The notes: generated from the letters alone by a model not told the origin. DNA of 64,000 nucleotides from Hyphomonas polymorpha PS728 (GCF_000685315.1 NZ_ARYM01000003.1:186001-250000); one strand, 5' to 3'; shown: positions 41,885 through 51,594, counted from the first letter of the stretch. Translations and numbers: made by a program.

Positions 41885-42721
41885 ATGAAACGCTCTCCTG
41901 AAGATGTGACCATCCAGCCCCGTGACATCCGTTTCAACGTCGAACCGGCCCGGTCCGGCTACTGGATGGACGGGGATCCGGTGGCCACCGCCATCATGAA
42001 CACGCTCTCGCTGACCTTCCCGGATGGCGAGCGCCTCTTCATAGATGCGGTGCGCGCCTACAAGGATCAGCTGAGCGGAAAGCTTGCCCAGGATGTGAAG
42101 GATTTCATCGCGCAGGAGGCCATCCACTCGCGCGAGCATCACCTGCTGAACAAGGTCATTGACCGCAGCAAGTATCCCGTCGACCGCGTAGACGCAGCCA
42201 TCCGGGAACGGATTGCCTTCTCCCGAGAAGGCGGCCCGATGCGTATGTTGATCGCTACCATCTGCCTTGAGCATTTCACCGCCATGCTCGCCGATATGCG
42301 TGCGCTGCATACTGACATGTTCAGCAAGACCGATCCCGAGATCGAGCGCATGTGGCGCTGGCACGCCATGGAAGAGACCGAGCATAAGGCTGTCACCTAT
42401 GATGTCTTCATGGAAGTCACCAAGGGATGGTCACCCTTCAAACGTTATTTCCGCCGCTGCATGGCAATGGCGCTCATCAGCTATTTCTTCACCCGCAACA
42501 TCGCTACCTATTCCACCTGGATGCTGGAAGCTGACGGCTACACGCCCGAAGAGGCAGAGAAAGCCGTAAAGACCTTCCTCTGGAAAAAGCCAGGTTTCTT
42601 CGCCCGCGGCTGGAAGATCTGGATCAGCTGGTTCAAGCCGGGCTTCCATCCCTGGGATCACGATAACCGTGCCCTGATGGACGAATGGCGCAGCGAGTTT
42701 GATCTGGTCGCTGCCGAGTAA
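41885..42721 (+). CDS. PF10118-type metal-dependent hydrolase family protein
   Basis: This 278-residue protein is all-helical in appearance, with metal-ligand-like motifs QEAIHSREHH and HAMEETEHKAVTYDVF spaced as in ferritin-like di-iron folds. The family (PF10118, COG3687) is called a predicted metal-dependent hydrolase, but its activity is not established. It is commonly next to TetR regulators in Caulobacterales-type genomes, as here. A hydrophobic stretch (AMALISYFFTRNIATYSTWML) suggests membrane contact. Confidence 0.82.
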   Translation: MKRSPEDVTIQPRDIRFNVEPARSGYWMDGDPVATAIMNTLSLTFPDGERLFIDAVRAYKDQLSGKLAQDVKDFIAQEAIHSREHHLLNKVIDRSKYPVDRVDAAIRERIAFSREGGPMRMLIATICLEHFTAMLADMRALHTDMFSKTDPEIERMWRWHAMEETEHKAVTYDVFMEVTKGWSPFKRYFRRCMAMALISYFFTRNIATYSTWMLEADGYTPEEAEKAVKTFLWKKPGFFARGWKIWISWFKPGFHPWDHDNRALMDEWRSEFDLVAAE

Positions 42722-42733
42722 GCGCCCGCAGGC

Positions 42734-44521
42734 TCAGGCCGTTCGGCGAACATCCTCGCCAGGGCAAGGGCCTGCACCGGCCTTATGAGAAGCCAGATAT
42801 CCCAGCAATTGGTTTTGTGTCAGCGCGCGTGAGAAGTGAAAGCCCTGCAGGTAAGGCGCGCCCATATCTGTCAGAACCTCTGCCTGCTTCGCATTCGAAA
42901 CGCCTTCCACCACGCACTCAACATCCAGGCTCCGGCACAGGGTTACCAGCGAGCGCATGATGCTGCTGGTCGCGCGCCGGTTGGTGACGCCCAGAGTGAA
43001 GGAGCGGTCGATCTTCAACCGGTCAATCGGCATCTTCTGGAGATAGGCGAGCGAGGAATAACCTGTCCCGAAATCATCAAGTGCAATCCGCACCCCCATT
43101 TCGGAAAACATCGCGAGGCATTCCAGAACGCGGGTGAAGTCCTGCATGATGGCGGTTTCGGTGATTTCAAACATCAACCGCGTGGGCGGAAATCCGGACC
43201 CCCGGATGATCTCCTGCAGCAGCGCCGCATTCTCGCTTGATGCCAGGTCGAGCGCCGACAGATTGAACGATAGCTGCACATCGTCCGGCCACATTCGTGC
43301 GTCCGCGAGTGCTTTGCGCAGCAGGATCCGCGTCAATCGGCAGACCGCGCCGTTCTGCTCGGCAGCGCGAATGAAGACGTCCGGCCGGATGGGGCCGAGT
43401 ACCGGCGATGTCCAGCGCGCCAGCGCTTCAACGCCCGTCGCCTTCCCATCGCGTGCACGGATGATCGGCTGATAGACAAGATGGAATTCGTCATCTGCCG
43501 AGTCCCGCAAACCCTGTTCGATTGCGGACTGATACCGGATCTGGCGTTCATGCTGGCAGGTGAACAGAACAGGCCGCCCGCGATCACTGTGCTTGGAATG
43601 ATAAAGGGCATAGTCCGCCCGCTCGAACAGCGTTTCTGCCGTATCGCCGGCTTCGGGGAAGGAGGCAAATCCGATGGACGCGCCGATTCGCGCCACGCCC
43701 TCTTTCACCTCGAACGGTTCAGCCAGGGCTTCGCAGATCTTCTGACCGATCGCCAGGATCTCGGCCTCCTGACTTGCCTCGGTGAGGATGATGCCAAATT
43801 CGTCGCCGCCCAGCCGTCCCACCACGCTGTTGGGGCCAGCGAGGGCGCGCACGCGGGCGCCGCTCTGGAACAGCAGCTGGTCGCCTGCGGCATGGCCGAA
43901 AATATCATTGACGCCTTTGAAGCCGTCCAGATCGATGACACCAACCGTGAGCGGAGTATCGTCCGCGCGCGCCACAGCAAGCAGCTGTTCCAGCTTGCGG
44001 AAAAAGCCTCGCCGGTTGGTCACGGAGGTCAGCGGGTCCATGTGGGCAAGCGCGTCAGCTTCGGCTGATTTTTCCCGCAACTCTTCTACCAGCGCCTTGG
44101 CGTCCTGCAGCAGTCCCTTGCGCAGATGCGACGCGACCAGCAGGTCAAGCGATCCATCTGCGGGAGAGAAATCGCTCATCGTCAGCTGCAGGCTGCCTTC
44201 GTCTGCATTCACATCCGGCACATGCCCGACAAGTAGATAGATTGCCTCTGCATTGCGCACCACGATGCCCCGAAGACGAAAGTGGTTCTTCCCGGAGCGG
44301 ATCATCAGCGTCACTTCGCGCTGGTCTGTCAGTCCTTGGGCAGCGGTGACGCGCCGCGGCGTTTCCACGGCAAAGGTCTCGAAAAACGGGCGGCCTGTCA
44401 CGTCCCGGTCCAGAAGCCGCTTCAAGGAAGGGCCAACCGCCGAAATATTTCCTGTCAGGTCTAACTGTACATAGGCAGGAAACAGGCGCTGGAAATGTTC
44501 CTCGTTGAGGGTGAAGGGCAT
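42734..44521 (-). CDS. HNOBA-GGDEF-EAL cyclic-di-GMP enzyme, partner of H-NOX
   Basis: This is a 595-residue protein. I start it at ATG 44521, which overlaps the H-NOX stop by one base (TGATG). Residues about 1-125 look like an H-NOX-associated (HNOBA) PAS-like domain (FPAYVQLDLTGNISAVGPSL). A GGDEF domain follows (HMDPLTSVTNRRGF, RLGGDEFGIIL at about 236-240), then an EAL domain (TGVEALARW at about 364, DDFGTGYSSLAYL). Both active-site signatures are intact, so it could make or break cyclic-di-GMP, with the balance set by the gas sensor. Confidence 0.92.
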   Translation of the reverse strand: MPFTLNEEHFQRLFPAYVQLDLTGNISAVGPSLKRLLDRDVTGRPFFETFAVETPRRVTAAQGLTDQREVTLMIRSGKNHFRLRGIVVRNAEAIYLLVGHVPDVNADEGSLQLTMSDFSPADGSLDLLVASHLRKGLLQDAKALVEELREKSAEADALAHMDPLTSVTNRRGFFRKLEQLLAVARADDTPLTVGVIDLDGFKGVNDIFGHAAGDQLLFQSGARVRALAGPNSVVGRLGGDEFGIILTEASQEAEILAIGQKICEALAEPFEVKEGVARIGASIGFASFPEAGDTAETLFERADYALYHSKHSDRGRPVLFTCQHERQIRYQSAIEQGLRDSADDEFHLVYQPIIRARDGKATGVEALARWTSPVLGPIRPDVFIRAAEQNGAVCRLTRILLRKALADARMWPDDVQLSFNLSALDLASSENAALLQEIIRGSGFPPTRLMFEITETAIMQDFTRVLECLAMFSEMGVRIALDDFGTGYSSLAYLQKMPIDRLKIDRSFTLGVTNRRATSSIMRSLVTLCRSLDVECVVEGVSNAKQAEVLTDMGAPYLQGFHFSRALTQNQLLGYLASHKAGAGPCPGEDVRRTA

Positions 44522-45084
44522 CAGGCGGCGCCCTTCATTTCTGTTTTTTTGTCCAGGCAATGCAGGGTGAAGATATCGCCTTCCGGCGTTGACGTGTGGC
44601 TGACATGGCCAGCTTCGCCGAAATGATCCATCAGCCCGTCCAGCAGCCCCTCGACGAAAGAAGTCAGCCCCGTACGGTCAGACGTATAAAGAATATCGAT
44701 CCGGCCATTCTCGTTCCGGAGCATTTCAAACGAGGGCATGCGCGATGCGGGCATGGTAGTGTGCACGGACGCATGCATCCGGTTGAGGTTCGACAGGAAC
44801 GTGGCGAGTTGGTTACCGCCGACCTTGAACATTGAGCCGTAGGAAGAGTGGGCCGTGTAGCCGATCCAATACCGCCCAAATCTTTTCAGAAGATCTTCCT
44901 GCGCCAGTCCGGAAATTCTGGTGACCGCATCAAGCAGCGCAAACGTCACGTCGTCCGAATAGTTCTGGCAGCTGATGAAGTTCTCTCCATCGAGATGGGC
45001 CTGCTCCAGAACATTCCGCCACGCTGCCTCGCCCAGGGTTTCGATTACCATGCTGCGAGCCGCCGTATGCACCATGCCGTACAT
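44521..45084 (-). CDS. H-NOX heme nitric-oxide sensor
   Basis: This 187-residue heme sensor domain starts MYGMVHTAARSMVIETLGEA and contains FISCQNYSDDVTFAL. The proximal heme ligand is His104 in LNRMHASVH. The propionate-binding YxSxR motif is Tyr133-Ser135-Arg137. No Tyr sits at the position of the distal Tyr140 of oxygen-binding homologues (a Ser here), which favours NO selectivity. It is translationally coupled to the HNOBA-GGDEF-EAL enzyme, so NO probably controls cyclic-di-GMP and surface growth. Confidence 0.92.
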   Translation of the reverse strand: MYGMVHTAARSMVIETLGEAAWRNVLEQAHLDGENFISCQNYSDDVTFALLDAVTRISGLAQEDLLKRFGRYWIGYTAHSSYGSMFKVGGNQLATFLSNLNRMHASVHTTMPASRMPSFEMLRNENGRIDILYTSDRTGLTSFVEGLLDGLMDHFGEAGHVSHTSTPEGDIFTLHCLDKKTEMKGAA

Positions 45085-45224
45085 GTGTTGCGAACCTTGA
45101 TGAGAATTCTATTTTAGCGATCACCTGTATACCGAAGTGGAGAATATCTGTTTCCATACGGAGCCGAAATTGACGTGCCCGCGTTAAGCTTTGTTTCACT
45201 ATTCAATGGGCGGGCGGAGCCCTG

Positions 45225-46205
45225 TCAGTCTCCCGCAATTTTCAGAACTACCTTGCCAGTCCCTTGCCCGGAAAGGGCAAATACCATCGCCTCGCCAAAC
45301 TCGGCAAAGGGGTAAACCCGGCCAACTGGCGGTTTGATCTTGCCTTCGCTGGCCCATTGGGCCAGCTGGTGCAGGTCTCCAATTGCGCGCTTGGTCTCGT
45401 ATTGCAGATACTGGCGCACATCTACGCCCAAAAGGGCCGCGCCCTTCATCAGGGTAAGGTTTGAGGGCAGGGCAGGGATCGGCCCGCCCACAAAGCCGAC
45501 CACCAGATGCCGCCCACGCCAGGCAAGCGAGCGGAACGCTGGCTCGAACAGCGGTCCACAAACCGGATCAAGGATCACATTCGGCCCCTTTCCCTCGGTC
45601 AGCGTCTTCAGCCGGTCGCGCCATCCCTCCGGGGACGTATCAATCGCCAGGTCGGCGCCATGGGCCAGCGCGAATGCCCGCTTCTCTTCCGTCGACGCCG
45701 CCGCGATCACCCGCGCGCCCAGCGCCTTGCCCACCTGAATGGCCGCAGAGCCAACGCCCCCGGCCGCGCCGAACACCAGCACAGTCTCGCCTTCGGCCAC
45801 CACGCCCCGGTCCTTCAGGGCATGCATCGCGGTGATATAGTTCAGCGGCAGGCTCGCCCCTTCGGCAAAGCTCAGCGCATCTGGCAACTTCACCACCATC
45901 GGCGCGGCGGCCACGGCATAGTCGGCAAAGCCCTTGCCGGTCATCGTCATCACGCGGTCGCCCGGCGCCAAATGGGCAACGCCCTCGCCAACCGCCTCGA
46001 CCGTTCCGGCCACTTCCTGGCCCGGCGTGTGCGGCACCGGCGGTTTCACCTGATACCGGCCCAGCGCCACCAGAGAGTCGACATAGCCAACCCCGCACGC
46101 AGCCACCCTGATCAGCACCTGGCCCGGTCCAGCCGCCGGCATGTCCACATCCTTCAGGCGGTAGCTTTCCAGGGACTCCAGCGTATCGGCGACGGCAGCT
46201 TTCAT
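45225..46205 (-). CDS. Zinc-free MDR-family NADPH:quinone oxidoreductase-like protein
   Basis: This 326-residue medium-chain dehydrogenase/reductase has the GroES-like N-terminus (AAGPGQVLIRVAACGVGYVDSL, then HTPGQEVAGTVEAVGEGV) without the zinc-ligand cysteines of alcohol dehydrogenases. The Rossmann motif is VFGAAGGVGSAAIQVGKALGA. It resembles quinone oxidoreductase/enoyl reductase (Qor-like) proteins. An AAGGAGAG site precedes the ATG. It is the last of the minus-strand run below the MFS exporter, with an 80-bp gap. Confidence 0.88.
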   Translation of the reverse strand: MKAAVADTLESLESYRLKDVDMPAAGPGQVLIRVAACGVGYVDSLVALGRYQVKPPVPHTPGQEVAGTVEAVGEGVAHLAPGDRVMTMTGKGFADYAVAAAPMVVKLPDALSFAEGASLPLNYITAMHALKDRGVVAEGETVLVFGAAGGVGSAAIQVGKALGARVIAAASTEEKRAFALAHGADLAIDTSPEGWRDRLKTLTEGKGPNVILDPVCGPLFEPAFRSLAWRGRHLVVGFVGGPIPALPSNLTLMKGAALLGVDVRQYLQYETKRAIGDLHQLAQWASEGKIKPPVGRVYPFAEFGEAMVFALSGQGTGKVVLKIAGD

Positions 46206-46285
46206 CGGTCAATCTCTCCTTCAGGTCTGCCACCGGTCAAAGCATGGCAGGGCGCGCATTGGCCATACCCGACGAAGGGGAAACC

Positions 46286-47926
46286 TCAGGCGGGCCGCGT
46301 CGGATCGCTGGAGGTCGGCGAGGCAAGTTCCGGATCATAGGTCACGCTCGTCACCTGCCGTTCCAGCATCCGGTGAACTTCCGGTGGCCAGCTGCCCTGA
46401 TGCAGCGATTTGATGATATTGTTGCTCACATCATCGGCATGGGTGCGCCGCTCATTGTGCAACACATAGTCCAGCCAGCGGGCAAAGCTGTATTGCTCGA
46501 TCCATATTTCGGCATCTCCCAGATCCCGCACCAGAGACCATGCCCGCGCACCATCGCGCAGGTGAATGCGGCGGCGCTCGTTCATCGTGGCCAGAAAGCG
46601 CGGAATATCGGCCTCGCGGATGCGATACTTCGCCGAAACATGCACCGGCCCGCTGCGTGGCTCCACCGGCACCTGTGTTTCCGGCGCGCGCCAGCGCCCC
46701 GTCAGGTCAAGGTTGAGTTCGTCCACCTGCGGCAGGCGCAGGAACAACCCGGCAAACAGGCTGATGGATTGCACCGCCGCCATGGTCAGCAGCGCAGCGG
46801 TTACCCCATGGCTCTCCGCCAGCTGCCCGGTGATCCAGCTTCCCACCGCCATCGCCCCGAACACGGCCATCTGGTAGAGCGACAGGGCCCGCCCCACCAC
46901 CCAGCGCGGCGCGGCCATCTGCACGGTCACATTCATCGTCGCCATCGACAGCAGCCAGCCCGATCCGCAGATCACGAGGCCAAACACCGTCAGCGGCAGC
47001 CAGCGGCTCAGCGCCACGATAATGACGCCGGCAATGATCGCGCAGATCGTCATCCGCAGCACGGTCTCGGCCGTGAACTTCCGGCGCAGGCGGCTGTTGG
47101 AGAGCGCGCCGATCACCGCGCCGATGCCGAAGGCGCCCGAAAGAATACCGAAGGTGATCGCGCCCCCGCCCACCAGATCTTGCGCCACCAGGGGCAGCAG
47201 GGAGAGTGCAGCGCTCGCCGCAATGCCAAACAGGGCCGCCCGGGCCATCACCTGCCGGATCGGCGGCGACATCGACACATAGCGCACCCCTGCGCCAATC
47301 GCAGTGCGCAGGTCTTCCTTCAGCGCGGGTTTGGCAGGCTTCACCGGCTTCCACGCCAGCAGCACATAGATGATCCCCAGATAGCTCACCACATTCACGG
47401 CAAAGGCTGCGGCTGCGCCTGCGGCCGCCACGATGGCCCCGCCCAGCGCCGGGCCAGCCGTGCGCGCAATGTTGAAGCCCAGGCTGTTCATCGCCACGGC
47501 GGCGGCAATCGTCTGGCGGGGCACAATATCGCCCACCGTGGCCTGCCAGGAGGGCGCGTTCAGCGCAGTCCCGCAGCCCAGGAGGAAGGTGAAGGTCAGC
47601 AGCAGCCAGGGGCTGAGCCCGCCCATGAAGGCAAATACGCAAAGCACCGCCGAAACCGCAAACATGTAGAACTGCGAAACCAGCATCACAGTGCGGCGCG
47701 GAAAGTTGTCCGCAATCGCGCCAGACAGCAGCGACAGGATCATGATCGGCAGCGTGACGGAGGCCTGCACCAGCGCGATCTGTGTCTCGCTGCCGCCAAG
47801 CTGCACCATCAGCCAGGCCGCGCCGACGCTCTGGATCAGCCCGCCGAATTGCGAGGCGATGTTTGCCACCCAGATGCGCTTGTAGAGCGGAATGGAAAAG
47901 GGGTTGGGGGCGGGCGCGTCAGTCAT
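46286..47926 (-). CDS. MFS exporter of the PF05977 (MFS_3) type
   Basis: This is a 546-residue inner-membrane protein. I start it at ATG 47926; the TTG three codons earlier is less likely. The first ~400 residues hold 11-12 TM segments with the MFS loop AIADNFPRRTVMLV. Residues about 420-546 form the soluble C-terminal extension seen in PF05977 proteins (HVSAKYRIREADIPRFLATM, then IEQYSFARWLDYVLHNERR). EntS-like siderophore exporters share this membrane domain. It lies 70 bp below the ArsR gene on the same strand. A role with the sulfide module is possible but not shown. Confidence 0.87.
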   Translation of the reverse strand: MTDAPAPNPFSIPLYKRIWVANIASQFGGLIQSVGAAWLMVQLGGSETQIALVQASVTLPIMILSLLSGAIADNFPRRTVMLVSQFYMFAVSAVLCVFAFMGGLSPWLLLTFTFLLGCGTALNAPSWQATVGDIVPRQTIAAAVAMNSLGFNIARTAGPALGGAIVAAAGAAAAFAVNVVSYLGIIYVLLAWKPVKPAKPALKEDLRTAIGAGVRYVSMSPPIRQVMARAALFGIAASAALSLLPLVAQDLVGGGAITFGILSGAFGIGAVIGALSNSRLRRKFTAETVLRMTICAIIAGVIIVALSRWLPLTVFGLVICGSGWLLSMATMNVTVQMAAPRWVVGRALSLYQMAVFGAMAVGSWITGQLAESHGVTAALLTMAAVQSISLFAGLFLRLPQVDELNLDLTGRWRAPETQVPVEPRSGPVHVSAKYRIREADIPRFLATMNERRRIHLRDGARAWSLVRDLGDAEIWIEQYSFARWLDYVLHNERRTHADDVSNNIIKSLHQGSWPPEVHRMLERQVTSVTYDPELASPTSSDPTRPA

Positions 47927-47996
47927 CGGAAACAATCTGGATCAATTATCCGATGGTGGAAGTGATCGCCCCTTGGCGCAAGGGTCGGAGGCCAGC

Positions 47997-48323
47997 TTAT
48001 CCGTTCGCGCCGTAAAACCCGCAAAGCGTGTCGATAATGTCCTGCGCGATGCCGGGGCGGCAGCGATAATAGATCGTCTGCGCGTCCCGCCGGCTCTGAA
48101 CAAGGCCCGCCGCCCGCAGCTTGGCCAGATGCTGGGACACGGCAGACTGGCTCTGCCCGGTCAGCTCGGCCAGCTGGTTCACCGGTAATTCCCCTCCGGC
48201 CAGAGCGCACATGATCTTCAGGCGGGTCTCGCTGGCCATCGCCTTCATCACTTCGGCTGCCTCCTGAACGCGGCTCGAAACGATGGTCAGCGCCTCATCC
48301 TTCTTACGTCTGCTGAGGGGCAC
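47997..48323 (-). CDS. ArsR-family regulator with SqrR/BigR-type cysteine pair
   Basis: This is a 108-residue winged-helix repressor. I start it at GTG 48323, 8 nt behind AGGAGA; the longer frame to 48407 would run through the decamer repeat. The HTH is seen in LPVNQLAELTGQSQSAVSQHL and IYYR. Cys39 (LKIMCAL, helix 2) and Cys101 (DTLCGFY, last helix) occupy the positions of the two redox cysteines of SqrR and BigR, which form a tetrasulfide bridge on persulfide exposure. Metal-site motifs of ArsR/SmtB are absent. With rhodanese and SQR genes nearby, it is very likely a persulfide sensor. Its start overlaps the RND gene by 20 bp. Confidence 0.85.
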   Translation of the reverse strand: MPLSRRKKDEALTIVSSRVQEAAEVMKAMASETRLKIMCALAGGELPVNQLAELTGQSQSAVSQHLAKLRAAGLVQSRRDAQTIYYRCRPGIAQDIIDTLCGFYGANG

Positions 48324-51300
48324 CTTCAGTGTCTCCTGTGTCCGAAACTGTCCGGATTTGTCCAGCATCTGTCCGCTCCGGGCGCCAGTCTGGCCCGCGA
48401 ATGGCAATGTAAATCGCCGGAATGACCAATACTGTCAGGGCAGTAGACGAGGCGAGCCCGAACAGAAGCGAAATTGCCAGCCCTTGAAAAATTGGATCTG
48501 TCAAAATCACCGCCGCCCCGATCATGGCGGCCAGCGCCGTCAGCACGATCGGCTTGAACCGGATTGCGCCTGCCTCCAGCAACACCTCTTTCAGCGGCTT
48601 CTCGGCGTCTGTTGTGTGGCGGATAAAGTCCACCAGAAGGATGGAGTTCCGCACGATAATCCCGGCCAGCGCAATGAAGCCGATCATCGAAGTCGCTGTA
48701 AATGCGGCGCCAAACAGCCAATGCCCGATCATGATGCCGATCAGGGTGAGGGGGACAGGCGTGAGGATAATCAGCGGCACCCGGAAGGTGCCAAACTGGC
48801 CCACCACCAGAATATAGATCCCCAGCAGCGCCACGCCGAATGCCATGCCCATGTCCCGGAAGGTCACATATGTCACCTCCCATTCCCCATCCCACAGCAG
48901 CGTTGTGCCCGTTTCATCTGCCGGCTGCCCATAGAGGCTCACCGCTGGCATCTGGAGGCCCTCCGACGCCCAGTCGAATGCCTTTATCCGGTCCTGAATC
49001 TCGAACATTCCGTAGATCGGCGCTTCGTAACGCCCGGCCAGTTCACCCATCACCATGTCGGCAAAATGCCCGTCCCGCCGGAAGATCGTGGCGGAGCCCG
49101 CCTCCTCCCGCACCTCAACCAGTTCGCCGAGTTCGATGGGAACGGCATCTGTCCCGGCCAGCTGGCGAGGCACGGGAATGGCGGCCATCTCCTGGGTCCA
49201 GCTGCGCTGAGACCGGGGGAGATAGACACGGATATTCAGCGGATCACGGCCTTCCCCGCGCGGGCTCACGCCCACGGTCTGGCCGCCAAACGCCATGCCG
49301 ATGGCGTCCAGGATATCCTGCTGCAGAACTCCCGCATCCGCTGCGGCCGGCTCATCAATCCCGAAGGTCAGCCGCGGTGCCCGGTCACCCATGGAGTTGT
49401 CCACATCCACGATGAAATCGGTTTCCTCGAAGAACCGCTCGATAATCGCAGCCGTCTGACGGCGCACTTCGGGCGTGGGGCCATATATCTCCGCCATCAG
49501 GGTAGAGATCACCGGCGGACCCGGCGGCACCTCCACCACCTTCACCTTTGCCCCTTCGGGCAGCGGCACAGCCAGAAGCCGCTCACGCAGGTCGAGCGCA
49601 ATGTCATGGCTCGCCCGCTTGCGGTGTTCCTTCGCCGTCAGGTTCACCTGAAGATCGCCCAGTTCCGGGCTTGCGCGCAGGAAGTAATGGCGCACGAGGC
49701 CGTTGAAATTGAACGGCGCCGCCGTGCCCGCATAGGCCTGGATCGTTGTGATCTCCTCGACCGGGCCAATGGCATCTGCCAGCGCAAACAGGGCGCGTTC
49801 AGTGTCCTCCAGCGCGGCGCCTTCGGGCAGGTCCACGATCACCTGTATCTCGGACTTGTTATCGAAAGGCAGCAGCTTCACCGGCACCGCCTTTGTGGCA
49901 AACAGCGTCAGCGACAGGAGCGTCGCCACACCGACAAGCCCGAGGAAAATCCAGGCATTGCGTTTCGACGCCACGATCGGCGCGGCCACCCGTCCATAAA
50001 ACCGGCTGAGGCGCGTCTCGCTGTGCACGCCGTCATGCGCGCCATGCAGCGGCGCCTTGCCGGCAATCTTCATCATCAGCCAGGGCGCAATCCCCACCGC
50101 TACGAAGAAGGAGAACAGCATCGCCGCCGAGGCGTTCGCCGGGATGGGCGCCATATAGGGCCCCATCAGTCCGGATACGAACATCATCGGCAGAAGCGCG
50201 GCAATCACGGTCAGCGTGGCGATGATGGTGGGGTTGCCAACCTCGGAAACAGCCTCAATGGCCGCCTGAATGCGGGTGCGCCCATCTTTCATGGCCCAGT
50301 GACGGGCAATATTCTCAATGATCACGATCGCATCGTCCACCAGAATCCCGATGGAGAAGATCAGCGCAAACAGGCTCACCCGGTTGATGGTGTAGCCCAT
50401 CATCAGCGAGGCGAAGAGGGTGAGCAGGATGGTCGTTGGAATGACGATCAGCGTCACCAGCGCCTCGCGCCAGCCGATGCTGAACGCAATCAGGACGACG
50501 ATGGAAATGGTTGCAAGGCCAAGATGGAACAGAAGTTCGTTGGCTTTGTGGTTGGCCGTTTCGCCATAGTCGCGGGTCACCTCGACATGAATGCCCTCCG
50601 GGATCAGATTACCCTTCAGGGCTTCTACCCGGTGGAGGATTGCTTCGGAAACGACCACGGCGTTGGCGCCCGGCCGCTTGGCCAGCGATACGGTAACCGC
50701 CGGCGCAGCGCTGAAGGTTCCGTCCTCGCCCTGCAGCATTGTCCATACGCGCGCGTCCGTTTCCGCGCCGGTTACCTTCACATTCGCCACATCGCTCAGA
50801 TACACGACACGCCCACCCGCGCCCCGGATTTGCAGCCGCTCCAGTTCGTGTACGGCGTTGATGCGGTCGCCCGCCTGCACGATCAGGGAGTTGCCATCCT
50901 GATGCGCCCGGCCAGAGGGCAGGGCCCCCGCCGCGTTCTGCACGCTCTGCACAAGGTTTTGCAGGGACACGCCCTGCGCCGAAAGCGCCCGGATATCGGG
51001 CTCAACGCGAAGCTCCAGAGGGCGCCCGCCGATCACATCGGTGATGCCGACATCCGTGACCTTCACCAGCTCATTGCGCAGTTCGTCGGCCAGCATCCGC
51101 AGCGCGGTATCGTTCCACACATCGCCGGTCGATGCATCGGGAGAAATCGTCAGCGTCACGATCGGAACGTCATTGATCCCGCGCCCCACCACCAGCGGCA
51201 TCGGCACGTCATAAGGAATGGAATCAAGGTTCGCCCGGATCTTTTCATGCACGCGCAGGATCGCATTGTCCGCATCGGTTCCGACATCGAACCGGGCGGT

Positions 51301-51588
51301 CACCATCGCGGCGTCATCCTGGGTCTGGGAGTAGACATGGTCGACATCCGGCAGCGCCAGAATGATGCTCTCCAGCGGCTTGGTCACCTGTTCCACAGCA
51401 TCCGCAGCCTTAAGGCCGGGCGCGGACACCAGGATATCCACCATGGGCACGGAAATCTGCGGTTCTTCCTCCCGCGGAATGGTCAGCAGGGCGATCAGGC
51501 CGACAGCCAGCGCAGTCAGCAGGAAAAGCGGCGTCAACGGCGACCGGATGGTCGACCGTGTAATGGAGCCCGAAAGGTCCGGTTTCAT
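48304..51588 (-). CDS. RND-family efflux pump, inner-membrane subunit
   Basis: This 1094-residue RND permease has the N-terminal TM helix and TIPREEEPQISVP (a common start of this subgroup), two large periplasmic loops, and the paired proton-relay Asp in GILVDDAIVIIENIAR (TM4). The final TM block includes VGQFGTFRVPLIILTPVPL and GIIVRNSILLVDFIRH. It lies 6 bp below its fusion-protein gene and is read from a rhodanese-led operon, with a persulfide-type repressor at the end. The cargo is unknown. The C-terminal tail is encoded by the decamer repeat array (locus 3). Confidence 0.92.
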   Translation of the reverse strand: MKPDLSGSITRSTIRSPLTPLFLLTALAVGLIALLTIPREEEPQISVPMVDILVSAPGLKAADAVEQVTKPLESIILALPDVDHVYSQTQDDAAMVTARFDVGTDADNAILRVHEKIRANLDSIPYDVPMPLVVGRGINDVPIVTLTISPDASTGDVWNDTALRMLADELRNELVKVTDVGITDVIGGRPLELRVEPDIRALSAQGVSLQNLVQSVQNAAGALPSGRAHQDGNSLIVQAGDRINAVHELERLQIRGAGGRVVYLSDVANVKVTGAETDARVWTMLQGEDGTFSAAPAVTVSLAKRPGANAVVVSEAILHRVEALKGNLIPEGIHVEVTRDYGETANHKANELLFHLGLATISIVVLIAFSIGWREALVTLIVIPTTILLTLFASLMMGYTINRVSLFALIFSIGILVDDAIVIIENIARHWAMKDGRTRIQAAIEAVSEVGNPTIIATLTVIAALLPMMFVSGLMGPYMAPIPANASAAMLFSFFVAVGIAPWLMMKIAGKAPLHGAHDGVHSETRLSRFYGRVAAPIVASKRNAWIFLGLVGVATLLSLTLFATKAVPVKLLPFDNKSEIQVIVDLPEGAALEDTERALFALADAIGPVEEITTIQAYAGTAAPFNFNGLVRHYFLRASPELGDLQVNLTAKEHRKRASHDIALDLRERLLAVPLPEGAKVKVVEVPPGPPVISTLMAEIYGPTPEVRRQTAAIIERFFEETDFIVDVDNSMGDRAPRLTFGIDEPAAADAGVLQQDILDAIGMAFGGQTVGVSPRGEGRDPLNIRVYLPRSQRSWTQEMAAIPVPRQLAGTDAVPIELGELVEVREEAGSATIFRRDGHFADMVMGELAGRYEAPIYGMFEIQDRIKAFDWASEGLQMPAVSLYGQPADETGTTLLWDGEWEVTYVTFRDMGMAFGVALLGIYILVVGQFGTFRVPLIILTPVPLTLIGIMIGHWLFGAAFTATSMIGFIALAGIIVRNSILLVDFIRHTTDAEKPLKEVLLEAGAIRFKPIVLTALAAMIGAAVILTDPIFQGLAISLLFGLASSTALTVLVIPAIYIAIRGPDWRPERTDAGQIRTVSDTGDTEGAPQQT
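48339..48379. repeat. Four tandem 10/11-bp repeats (TGTCC decamers), locus 3
   Basis: TGTCCGAAAC, TGTCCGGATT, TGTCCAGCATC (11 bp) and TGTCCGCTCC, with a degenerate TGTCTCCTG just before them. They encode part of the extra C-terminal tail of the RND pump and lie directly upstream of the ArsR ribosome-binding site. Confidence 0.8.
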
Positions 51589-51594
51589 CTGCTT

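Noticed and set aside
46244-47965. A 573-codon open frame on the + strand
   Set aside because: Antisense to the MFS exporter with the same biased composition and no recognisable motif.
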